Shown here piece by piece: positions 6,233-11,974 of a stretch of DNA of 13,242 bases (position 1 is the first letter of the stretch; each line of letters begins with the position of its first letter). The stretch is from Polaromonas sp. UBA5171 (GTDB taxonomy: Bacteria; Pseudomonadota; Gammaproteobacteria; Burkholderiales; Burkholderiaceae_C), in assembly GCA_002413395.1 (NCBI GenBank), contig DHWX01000040.1, positions 73,441-86,682 on the forward strand. Direction: 5' to 3'. A program made the position numbers and the translations under genes. The notes beneath the pieces are model-generated. The model did no database searches and was not told where the DNA came from. It saw nothing but the letters and a program-made list of their open reading frames with translations.

Positions 6233-7477
6233 ATGAACCAAGACCTTGTTACAAATTTCCCGGTGACTGACCATGTAAAGATGGCCCTGGCCGTATCCCT
6301 GCGTGGCTGCGAAGAGTTGATTCCCCAGGATGAATGGGTCAAGAAACTGGCCCGCAGCGAGGCCATGGGCCTGCCACTGCGCATCAAGCTGGGGCTGGAC
6401 CCGACTGCGCCGGACATCCACATCGGGCACACGGTGGTACTCAATAAAATGCGCCAGCTCCAGGATTTGGGCCATACCGTGATCTTCCTGATTGGCGACT
6501 TCACCACCCTGATTGGTGATCCATCCGGACGCAACAACACCCGCCCGGCGCTGACGCGCGAGCAGATCGAGGCCAACGCCCAGACCTATTACAAACAGGC
6601 CAGCCTGGTGCTGGACCCAGGCAAGACCGAGATCCGCTACAACAGCGAATGGTGCGACGCGCTGGGCGCGCGCGGCATGATCGAACTGGCGGCCAGGTAC
6701 AACGTGGCGCGCATGATGGAGCGCAACGACTTTCATGACCGCTTCAAGGCCGGCACGCCGATCAGCGTGCATGAGTTTTTGTACCCGCTGCTGCAGGGCT
6801 ACGATTCGGTGGCGCTCAAAAGCGACCTGGAGCTGGGCGGCACCGACCAGAAGTTCAACCTGCTCATGGGTCGGCATCTGCAGGCCGAGTACGGCCAGGA
6901 GCCGCAGTGCATTCTGACCATGCCGCTGCTTGAAGGTCTGGACGGCATTGAAAAGATGTCCAAGAGCAAGAACAACTACATCGGCATTTCCGAGGATGCC
7001 AACACCATGTTTGCCAAGGTGCTGAGCATCTCGGACGTGCTGATGTGGAAGTGGTACACCCTGCTGTCCTTCAGGAGCGAAGCCGATATTGCCGCCCTGA
7101 AGGCCGAGGTCGAGGCCGGCCGCAACCCGAAAGACGCCAAGGTGGCGCTGGCCAGGGAAATCACGGCGCGCTTTCACTCCAGCGCCGCGGCCGACGCGGC
7201 CGAGCAGGATTTCATCAACCGCAGCAAGGGCGGCGTGCCCGACGAGATTGCCGAGGTCTCCTTGCCGCTGGGTGACGCTGGTGCGCCGCTGGGCATTGGC
7301 GCCTTGCTCAAGCTGGCCGGGCTGGCCGCTTCCAGCGGTGAAGGCAACCGGCTGATTGACGGTGGTGGGGTGCGCATCGATTCCAGCGTGGTTAGTGACA
7401 AGGGGCTGAAGTTGGGGGCGGGCACCTATGTGCTGCAGGTCGGCAAGCGCAAGTTTGCCAAGGTCACGCTGGGCTGA
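6233..7477 (+). CDS. tyrS: Tyrosyl-tRNA synthetase
   Basis: 414 residues, a class I aminoacyl-tRNA synthetase charging tRNA-Tyr in the cytoplasm. The HIGH signature is HIGH at 63-66 (DIHIGHTVVL) and the second is KMSKS at 241-245 (GIEKMSKSKNN). Also typical are IGDPSGRNNTRP, EFLYPLLQGYDS and LGGTDQKFN for tyrosine and ATP binding. The C-terminal ~70 residues (LIDGGGVRID...) form an S4 RNA-binding domain. Length and motif spelling fit the TyrZ-like subgroup common in betaproteobacteria. ATG 6233 was chosen to include the N-terminal helix; its ribosome site is weak. The gene is 6 bases upstream of dtd in the same direction, which makes functional sense because Dtd clears D-Tyr-tRNA. Confidence 0.97.
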   Translation: MNQDLVTNFPVTDHVKMALAVSLRGCEELIPQDEWVKKLARSEAMGLPLRIKLGLDPTAPDIHIGHTVVLNKMRQLQDLGHTVIFLIGDFTTLIGDPSGRNNTRPALTREQIEANAQTYYKQASLVLDPGKTEIRYNSEWCDALGARGMIELAARYNVARMMERNDFHDRFKAGTPISVHEFLYPLLQGYDSVALKSDLELGGTDQKFNLLMGRHLQAEYGQEPQCILTMPLLEGLDGIEKMSKSKNNYIGISEDANTMFAKVLSISDVLMWKWYTLLSFRSEADIAALKAEVEAGRNPKDAKVALAREITARFHSSAAADAAEQDFINRSKGGVPDEIAEVSLPLGDAGAPLGIGALLKLAGLAASSGEGNRLIDGGGVRIDSSVVSDKGLKLGAGTYVLQVGKRKFAKVTLG

Positions 7478-7483
7478 TTCGCC

Positions 7484-7948
7484 GTGCTGGCCGTTTTGCA
7501 GCGCGTGACCCAAGCCAAAGTTGTGATTGACGGCCAGACCGTGGGCCAAATCGGCGCGGGCCTCTTGGTGCTGCTGTGCGCCGAGCAGGGCGACAGCGAG
7601 TTTCAGGCCGACAAACTGCTGGCCAAGATGTTGAAACTGCGCATCTTCAGCGATGCCGCCGGCAAGATGAACCGCAGCGTGCAGGACCTGGACGGTGCCG
7701 GCTTGGCCGGTGGCCTGCTGGTGGTGAGCCAGTTCACGCTGGCGGCGGATGTGTCAGGCGGCAACCGCCCCAGCTTCACCAACGCCGCCAAGCCGGACGA
7801 GGGGCGGCGCCTGTACGACTACTTCGTGGCGCAGGCCCAGGCTTCGCATCCCCTTGTGCAAACCGGCCAGTTTGCCGCCGACATGCAGGTGCACTTGGTC
7901 AATGACGGCCCGGTGACGATTCCGCTGCGGATCGCTCCCGCTTTGTAA
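7484..7948 (+). CDS. dtd: D-aminoacyl-tRNA deacylase
   Basis: 154 residues. Dtd hydrolyses D-amino acids wrongly attached to tRNA (classically D-Tyr-tRNA) and also clears glycine from tRNA-Ala. Both signature motifs are visible: SQFTLAAD (82-89) and the GPVT motif (142-145), which builds the chirality-proofreading active site of the homodimer. The N-terminus LAVLQRVTQAKVVIDG is typical. The start is GTG at 7484, 6 bases after the tyrS stop, so it is almost certainly translated from the same mRNA. It has about eight extra residues (DLDGAGLAGG) before SQFTL compared with E. coli Dtd as I remember it. No terminator is obvious after it; a copy of the interspersed repeat follows at once. Confidence 0.96.
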   Translation: MLAVLQRVTQAKVVIDGQTVGQIGAGLLVLLCAEQGDSEFQADKLLAKMLKLRIFSDAAGKMNRSVQDLDGAGLAGGLLVVSQFTLAADVSGGNRPSFTNAAKPDEGRRLYDYFVAQAQASHPLVQTGQFAADMQVHLVNDGPVTIPLRIAPAL

Positions 7949-7949
7949 T

Positions 7950-8005
7950 TGCTATAAATTTAGTAGCTGCTTGCGAACTATCCACGGGCGCTGGGTTGGT
8001 TTTTT
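7950..8005 (+). repeat. Degenerate interspersed repeat, copy C (after dtd)
   Basis: It starts TGCTATAAATTTAGTAGCTG and continues CTTGCG, then CCACGGGCGCTGG and a run of seven T. It shares landmarks and spacing with copies at 178-232 and 12550-12607. It fills the gap between the dtd stop and the end of the converging cytochrome gene, and the T run may assist termination of dtd. Confidence 0.6.
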
Positions 8006-8033
8006 TATAAATCCGATGTCGAGCCGTATCGAA

Positions 8034-8540
8034 CTAAAGCCTGGCCGCACGATCCGGGCCCTGTGTGCCTTGGGCGCGTGCCGAGAGATAGGCATAGAGA
8101 TCGACGATATGGGCATTCACGCGGGGTTCGCCTTGCCATGCGGGCATCGTGAGCGCGTCTTCCTTGCGCTGCACGATCTCTTCGATCAAGGCTTCCTGCG
8201 CGGCGCTGTTGCGACTGGCCTGCGCCGCCGGCAGACCCCAGTCGTAGCGCGTGAGCACCAGGCTCACGAATTGGCGCGCGCCCATTTCGCGAACTATGGG
8301 CAACAGATCGGGACCACTCGCGCCGGTCGCGGCGGGCCCATGACAGCCCGCGCACCGGTCCTGGAAGACGCGCCAGCCGGTATAGACCGAACCGGGCGGA
8401 TTTGCGAGCCGCGCGAGCTCCTGGGCGGCCTGCCGGTTCTGCACTTCCACGGCACCACAGCCGACCAGTACCAGAGCCGCCGTGATTGCAGCGCCGTACA
8501 GCAGGCGGCGGCGTCTCTCCGTCATAGAAAACTTTGCCAT
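8034..8540 (-). CDS. Lipoprotein c-type cytochrome (class I)
   Basis: 168 residues from ATG 8540. A basic N-terminus and hydrophobic segment end in a lipobox with Cys28 (ALVLVGCG), so the mature protein should be lipid-anchored and periplasm-facing. One haem motif CAGCH (63-67) follows GWRVFQDR, and Met132 (ALTMPAWQ) is the probable sixth iron ligand. The pattern is a monohaem class I cytochrome acting as an electron carrier; its partner is unknown. ATG 8540 was preferred over 8546 because the AAAGGGG ribosome site is at a normal distance only for 8540. There is no redox enzyme, haem or cytochrome maturation gene nearby, and the sequence upstream of it is non-coding debris. It may therefore be detached from an original operon. 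Confidence 0.85.
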   Translation of the reverse strand: MAKFSMTERRRRLLYGAAITAALVLVGCGAVEVQNRQAAQELARLANPPGSVYTGWRVFQDRCAGCHGPAATGASGPDLLPIVREMGARQFVSLVLTRYDWGLPAAQASRNSAAQEALIEEIVQRKEDALTMPAWQGEPRVNAHIVDLYAYLSARAQGTQGPDRAARL

Positions 8541-8707
8541 GGTCATCCCCTTTCACTTTCTCGCGGCCGCGAAACAACGCCGCGAATCCCGCGTACTGCG
8601 TGCGATTGTGGCAAGCCGCCTTCGCCTGTGCCTTGCGAAAGATCAGTGCCGGCCTCTGTTGGCGCATGCGCAACCGCAACCGTGAACGCTTGCCGCCGGG
8701 CCGGTGA

Positions 8708-8878
8708 GTTCAGGCCTTGAGCGGCCGGTTGACGGCGGCACGCTCTGCGCTGCAGATGCCACAGTCCAATCCACAGGCGATGGAGTCTGCTCAAGGGTTT
8801 ATGGCACGGGTCGCCAGGATGGATGTGGGCTTGTGTCCGTGTTGCATGGTGCGTCCGCCGGGCCAGGGGCCGCCATGA
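8708..8878 (+). pseudogene. Transposase C-terminal remnant, probably IS91-like
   Basis: An open frame without a start. Its translation includes ALQMPQSNPQAMESAQGFMA, then RVARMDVGLCPCC and a terminal GQGPP. A helical segment, then RVA-x-hydrophobic, then a Cys-x-Cys-Cys pair, with a tail ending in GPP before the stop, resembles the end of IS91-family (Y2 rolling-circle) transposases as I remember them. The segment normally between the cysteines and the GPP tail appears shortened. No upstream catalytic part is present. An identification by memory of motif style only. Confidence 0.45.
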
Positions 8879-9147
8879 AGTGCAGCGTGGCAAATCAGCG
8901 GCCAAACGCAGCAGCACTGCAAGGGTATTGGGCCAGACCTTGGGCGTCGTACTGGGGGCGCGCTACAAACAGGGCACGGCGCGTTCGTGCCGGGCACTTT
9001 GCGCGCCGCCTTTGTGCGTTTGTACGATCTGCCACCGTTCAAATGCTCCCCTGTGCTGGGCCATAATGCGCAAAGTCAATCGGGGTCAAGCTTACAAACC
9101 CCTCTAGCCTGAACAGGCCGCAGTCCAGCATTGGTGCCGGTGGTTCA
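8879..9147. other. Non-coding stretch, possible transposon end
   Basis: About 270 bp with no convincing gene; frames on both strands lack recognisable protein features. GGGGT (9082-9086) can pair with ACCCC (9098-9102). GTTC occurs at 9143-9146, just before the attC-like site. IS91-family elements insert next to GTTC-type tetranucleotides, so the end of the decayed element could lie here. This is inference. Together with 8541-8707, where nothing is recognised on either strand, this is the left flank of the cassette array. Confidence 0.3.
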
Positions 9148-9231
9148 GTCCAACATGGTTTATCTGCCGCGGGAGGCGCTCTTGGTTTCTATCAGCATCG
9201 CGGCGCGGCAGATAAACGCTAATCGTTAGGT
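9148..9231 (+). repeat. Candidate left-most attC site (or attI-like junction)
   Basis: GTCCAAC (9148-9154) fits the RYYYAAC core and GTTAGGT (9225-9231) fits GTTRRRY exactly. Between them are perfect 14-bp inverted arms GTTTATCTGCCGCG (9158-9171) and CGCGGCAGATAAAC (9204-9217). The right box is convincing because cassette 1 starts just after it. The left box is weaker: the two cores are poorly complementary and the perfect arms lack the extrahelical bases seen in the other sites. The hairpin could instead belong to the neighbouring transposon remnant. Confidence 0.5.
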
Positions 9232-9238
9232 GTCATTA

Positions 9239-9943
9239 ATGCGCACCGTGCCAGATTGGTCAATTCAAGCTTCGTGGTGGGCATCAGGAATATTCGCCAC
9301 TGGCGCCATTTGGTACTTTCTATCGCTCAAAGATTACTCATGGGCTGGCGCAGCTGCTATTGGCGCCATAGGATTCGCCGGCCTAGCAGTGTTCTTGCAT
9401 CGTAAGAAAGACGCATCGGCCGCCAGCGCTAGCGCTGTCTCGGCTGATCCCAGTCCTGCTGCCGAATTCGCGCGACGCTATACAGATCAAGCTAGCCACG
9501 TACGCTTCATAAGAAGCCTTCCGAAACTTAGGGCAGTCGTCTACGAAAATGCACACGAAGGGTGGGACACCGGTGTGACCGCCGACATGAGAGAGGCTAG
9601 CTATGACGTAATTGATTTTCTTGAGTTCGCCTGGCTACGGTTGGCTGAGTTCTATCCGCCAAAGCACTTCGGGGAAAAGGATCCGCGAACTTATATTCGT
9701 GATTACATTCGCGACCGCTTCGCGTTCCACTGGGCGAAGCATGAGCCGCACGGACCCGGCACGGGTGGGACAATTGTAGGAGTTCTGACTGGCGACGACG
9801 TAATTCATGATCTAGAGTCAATGATTGCCGACACCGTCTCCGCCCTGTTCATGTACGACAATGGCTTCAACCACGAGGAATGGTTAGCGCAATGGCGGGG
9901 TAATCAGCCAACAACAGTTGGCAGCGAAGGCGTGCAGCAATGA
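9239..9943 (+). CDS. Cassette 1: two-TM protein of unknown function
   Basis: 234 residues, not recognised. Two hydrophobic segments at about 10-29 and 34-53 form a hairpin anchor. An Ala/Ser-rich linker follows (about 59-76), then a soluble, probably cytoplasmic domain of about 155 residues rich in aromatic and acidic positions (FLEFAWLRLAEFYPPKHFGE, RDYIRDRFAFHWAKHEPHG, and DDVIHDLESMIADTVSALFM near the end). ATG 9239 lies 7 bases after the core box GTTAGGT; a GTG at 9230 in the same frame overlaps the box and is less likely. There is no clear promoter or ribosome site, as is usual in gene cassettes. attC1 follows 2 bases after the stop, fixing this as the gene of cassette 1. Confidence 0.75.
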   Translation: MRTVPDWSIQASWWASGIFATGAIWYFLSLKDYSWAGAAAIGAIGFAGLAVFLHRKKDASAASASAVSADPSPAAEFARRYTDQASHVRFIRSLPKLRAVVYENAHEGWDTGVTADMREASYDVIDFLEFAWLRLAEFYPPKHFGEKDPRTYIRDYIRDRFAFHWAKHEPHGPGTGGTIVGVLTGDDVIHDLESMIADTVSALFMYDNGFNHEEWLAQWRGNQPTTVGSEGVQQ

Positions 9944-9944
9944 C

Positions 9945-10001
9945 GCCTAACTTTAAATGCAACGGACCGCCTTCGGCGGCCGTTGATTATTGACGTTATG
10001 C
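9945..10001 (+). repeat. attC1 recombination site
   Basis: 57 bp from R'' GCCTAAC (9945-9951) to R' GTTATGC (9995-10001). Inside, CAACGG-A-CCGCC pairs with GGCGG-CCGTTG around TTC, leaving one unpaired A as in classical attC folded-strand recognition. It begins 2 bases after the stop of the cassette 1 gene. Confidence 0.88.
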
Positions 10002-10013
10002 CTTCTCGAAACT

Positions 10014-10358
10014 ATGACTAATCCTGCGTCACCATTCGCCAAACTTGCCGACGGCTCAGGCATCGTCGTTACCAGACGCGTTTGGATGGCGCTTGCTTGT
10101 CCAAAATGCAGAAAGGATATTGACGTAACGGACATATCATTCGGAACCGTTATCCAGTGCCCACATTGTGACAACATCACTTGGCGCCCAGAGTTCAAGC
10201 CGCGTTGGTATTTTCGAGTTCGCAACTTCATAATCGCTAATTTGGTCAGTTTCAGCATTGGCTTTCTCGCATCGTTGCTTGCGTCGCACATGTACGAATA
10301 TCAAACGAAATCCGGGGCAGCTACACGAGATGCCGCTACCAACTCCGAAAAGAGATAA
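10014..10358 (+). CDS. Cassette 2, gene a: zinc-ribbon membrane protein, function unknown
   Basis: 114 residues. It is not assignable to a named family. Two CxxC pairs, CPKC and CPHC, about 20 residues apart near positions 30-53, form a likely zinc ribbon with IDVTDISFGTVIQ between them. A basic stretch (EFKPRWYFRVRN) precedes one hydrophobic segment at about 76-98 (FIIANLVSFSIGFLASLLAS), and a short polar tail ends the protein. This suggests a tail-proximal membrane protein with a cytoplasmic metal-binding head. ATG 10014 was chosen, 12 bases after the core box GTTATGC; the longer in-frame TTG start at 9990 overlaps attC1. The next gene begins 3 bases after its stop, so the two form a bicistronic cassette. 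Confidence 0.7.
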   Translation: MTNPASPFAKLADGSGIVVTRRVWMALACPKCRKDIDVTDISFGTVIQCPHCDNITWRPEFKPRWYFRVRNFIIANLVSFSIGFLASLLASHMYEYQTKSGAATRDAATNSEKR

Positions 10359-10361
10359 ACC

Positions 10362-10580
10362 ATGTCCATATCCGTCGGTGGAATCAACATCCCGAACAGC
10401 TTGATCGATTGCGAATGGCGCATCGGCGTCCTTGAGAGGTTACTCGATCGCGTAATACCTCATGTCGCGCCTGGAGTAATCACTCCGCAAATTGTTGAGC
10501 AAATGCGCAATGAAGTATTTGCCAATCTTCAAAAAAAGTATCCTGATGCCGGGCTCTCTAGAACCCCGCCAAAGGCATAA
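10362..10580 (+). CDS. Cassette 2, gene b: 72-residue protein, function unknown
   Basis: 72 residues, not recognised. After MSISVGGINIPNSLIDCEWR the middle is amphipathic and helical (IGVLERLLDRVIP, then IVEQMRNEVFANLQKK), with no signal peptide, membrane segment or cysteine motif. The ATG is 3 bases after the stop of gene a, so the pair is likely translated together and may act together. Its stop codon TAA (10578-10580) lies inside the R'' box GCATAAC of attC2, so the coding sequence runs right into the recombination site. Such tight packing is common in gene cassettes and supports the reading. Confidence 0.7.
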   Translation: MSISVGGINIPNSLIDCEWRIGVLERLLDRVIPHVAPGVITPQIVEQMRNEVFANLQKKYPDAGLSRTPPKA

Positions 10581-10662
10581 CGGCGGTCAACCGGACGCCA
10601 AACAAGCGGCGCGCTTTCTTAACGACCGCCCTCGCGGGGCGCCGGTTACCTCTACGTTAGCC
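10575..10662 (+). repeat. attC2 recombination site
   Basis: 88 bp from R'' GCATAAC (10575-10581) to R' GTTAGCC (10656-10662). GGT-C-AACCGG-A-CGCC near the left pairs with GGCGCCGGTTACC near the right, leaving two extrahelical bases (C and A), the asymmetry that sets attC strand polarity. Confidence 0.9.
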
Positions 10663-10687
10663 CTCTTTTGGAACTTGCATGTCAGCA

Positions 10688-10736
10688 TTGACAATGCGTA
10701 CGTTATTACGTACCATTCTGACTTCTTTAAAGGGAG
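10688..10736 (+). promoter_or_regulatory. Promoter, operator and ribosome site of the toxin-antitoxin cassette
   Basis: TTGACA (10688-10693), then 17 bases, then TACCAT (10711-10716). An inverted repeat GTACGT-TATT-ACGTAC (10698-10713) fills the spacer and overlaps the -10; GTAC-centred palindromes are typical operator cores of YefM-type antitoxins. AGGGAG (10731-10736) is a good ribosome site 6 bases before the antitoxin ATG. It is the only cassette here with an obvious promoter of its own. Confidence 0.7.
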
Positions 10737-10742
10737 TACAAA

Positions 10743-10985
10743 ATGCACGCACTTACCGCTAGCGAAGCTCGCGCGAATTTATACCGGCTCATTGATGAGA
10801 CAGCAGAGTCGCATGAGCCGATCATCATTTCCGGAAAGCGCAGCAGTGCCGTGTTGCTCTCGGCCGAAGATTGGAGTGCAATTCAAGAAACCTTATTTCT
10901 ACTTGCCGTGCCAGGGATGCGCGAATCCATAAAGACAGGTATGGCTGAGCCCCTCACAAAAAGTACGAAAGAGCTTAAGTGGTGA
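10743..10985 (+). CDS. Cassette 3: Phd/YefM-family antitoxin
   Basis: 80 residues. The N-terminus MHALTASEARANLYRLIDE and the following PIIISGKRSSAVLLSAEDWSAIQET match the Phd/YefM DNA-binding antitoxin fold (start strand, helix, then the ISGKR...AVLLS strand). Residues about 55-80 (PGMRESIKTGMAEPL) form the usual flexible toxin-neutralising tail. In such type II systems the antitoxin binds the toxin and represses its own promoter; a fitting palindrome lies at 10698-10713. ATG 10743 has a strong ribosome site. The stop overlaps the toxin start as GTGA, which implies translational coupling. The antitoxin appears intact although its toxin is frameshifted. Confidence 0.92.
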   Translation: MHALTASEARANLYRLIDETAESHEPIIISGKRSSAVLLSAEDWSAIQETLFLLAVPGMRESIKTGMAEPLTKSTKELKW

Positions 10986-11246
10986 GTTGGGCGCTTGTGT
11001 ATGCCAAGCAAGCAATGAAAGATGCAAAGAAGCTTGCTGCAAGTGGTCTTAAGGCAAAGGCACAGGATTTACTCGCGGTTCTTGCCAACGATCCATTTCA
11101 GAATCCACCGCCCTTTCGAAAAATTGGTCGGAGATCTGGCGGGGGCATACTCGCGCCGCATCAATATTCAGCACCGTATTGTGTACGAAGTCTTTGCCAA
11201 AGAGAGAACCGTTCGTGTGCTGCGCATGTGGACTCACTATGAATGA
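10982..11246 (+). pseudogene. Cassette 3: YoeB/Txe-like toxin, frameshifted
   Basis: An mRNA-interferase toxin of about 88 residues in two frames. The first frame gives VSWALVYAKQAMKDAKKLAA and onward to NPPPF, then goes out of frame and ends at 11242. The second frame continues exactly where expected with FEKLVGDLAGAYSRRINIQH, then RIVYEVF and a final RMWTHYE (stop 11244-11246), a classic Txe/YoeB C-terminus. One extra base in CCCTTT (11111-11116) explains the shift. The truncated product lacks all catalytic-type residues (Glu of PFEK, the Arg residues, and the terminal His-Tyr). Start GTG 10982 overlaps the antitoxin stop; GTG 10979 is also possible. A sequencing error would give the same picture. 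Confidence 0.88.
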
Positions 11247-11249
11247 GCG

Positions 11250-11336
11250 GGCTAACAGGTCGGCCCACGCGGACACGCAACATCAGGTTGCCGCTTCGCG
11301 GCGTGTGTTGCGTGCCGGTGGCCTTCGACGTTAGGC
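11250..11336 (+). repeat. attC3 recombination site
   Basis: 87 bp from R'' GGCTAAC (11250-11256) to R' GTTAGGC (11330-11336). GGCC-C-AC-G-CGG-A-CACGCAAC pairs with GTTGCGTGCCGGTGGCC, leaving three extrahelical bases. It begins 3 bases after the true toxin stop. Confidence 0.9.
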
Positions 11337-11399
11337 CTCACAACAACAGTCAATGGTCCGACAATCTGGCACGAAAATGCGACGACCAAAAGACACAAC

Positions 11400-11966
11400 A
11401 TGCGCCACTTGCTACTTGCCATCGCTGCTTTATCGATATGGGGCTGCGCCCAAATACCACCAGCTGAGGTGTCACCTCCATCTCGGCAGGCCGTAGTACT
11501 TGACATTGACGGTACCCTGACGCCGAGAGACATTGACGTGTTCGAACCAAGGCCGGGGGCCGCAGACGCACTTAACGCACTATCAAAGAAGGGCTACAAA
11601 ATCGTCTATCTCACTACTCGGATTCCCCTATTTCAATCGAGCTTGCCAGATTGGCTGCGTCAGAACAGTTTTCCGTCAGGCAGCCTCCATGTCGCGCAAA
11701 ACGCAGAGGAACGAGATAACGCGGAAAAGTTCAAAGCGCAAATACTTGCCGCTTACGTTGAAGCAGGCTGGAGCTTAGCGTATGCATATGGAGACTCTTC
11801 AACCGACTTCACCGCTTACGCTGAGGCGAAAATTCCAAAGGAGCATGTTTTCGCGCTCAAGAGAAGAGGCAGCACGGCATGCCAAGCTGGTATCTACCAA
11901 GCCTGCCTTGAGGGATGGGCTGAGCACTTGACGTACATTGAGCGTGAGATCCCCCGCGCAAAGTGA
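11400..11966 (+). CDS. Cassette 4: HAD-family phosphatase, LNS2/lipin-like, predicted lipoprotein
   Basis: 188 residues. A short signal sequence ends at a probable lipid-attached Cys16 (LSIWGC; Trp before Gly is unusual for a lipobox). The HAD phosphatase motifs follow in order: DIDGTLT with D35 and D37, YLTTR (about 70-74), and YGDSSTDFTAY with GDSSTD at 131-136. KFKAQIL before motif III and the EHVFALKRRG segment after it recall the LNS2 domain of lipin-type phosphatidate phosphatases. The substrate is not determinable from sequence; a periplasmic lipid or other phosphoester is an inference. ATG 11400 lies 63 bases after the core box GTTAGGC. Its stop is 1 base before the R'' box of the last attC. 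Confidence 0.82.
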   Translation: MRHLLLAIAALSIWGCAQIPPAEVSPPSRQAVVLDIDGTLTPRDIDVFEPRPGAADALNALSKKGYKIVYLTTRIPLFQSSLPDWLRQNSFPSGSLHVAQNAEERDNAEKFKAQILAAYVEAGWSLAYAYGDSSTDFTAYAEAKIPKEHVFALKRRGSTACQAGIYQACLEGWAEHLTYIEREIPRAK

Positions 11967-11967
11967 G

Positions 11968-11974
11968 GCCTAAC
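11968..11974 (+). repeat. Truncated attC4 (left core box only)
   Basis: GCCTAAC (11968-11974) directly follows the HAD gene stop and is the exact reverse complement of cassette 4's opening GTTAGGC. No complementary arms or GTTRRRY box appear in the next 120 bases, so the rest of the site is lost or too diverged to see. It marks the right end of the recognisable array. Confidence 0.7.

Noticed and set aside
6089..7549. Long minus-strand open frame of 486 codons
   Set aside because: Antisense to tyrS in a G+C-rich gene; long antisense frames are expected there and the translation has no domain character.
7971..8720. Plus-strand open frame of about 250 codons
   Set aside because: It is the antisense shadow of the cytochrome gene, which has a lipobox, CAGCH and a Met ligand.
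8543..8917. Minus-strand open frame ending with an ATGA overlap at the cytochrome start
   Set aside because: The translation is Arg/Pro/His-rich without any recognisable domain and crosses the transposase remnant on the other strand. The overlap looks accidental.
10982..11246. Programmed frameshift in the toxin gene
   Set aside because: There is no slippery heptamer with a downstream stem in the usual arrangement. A simple extra base in CCCTTT is the plainer explanation.
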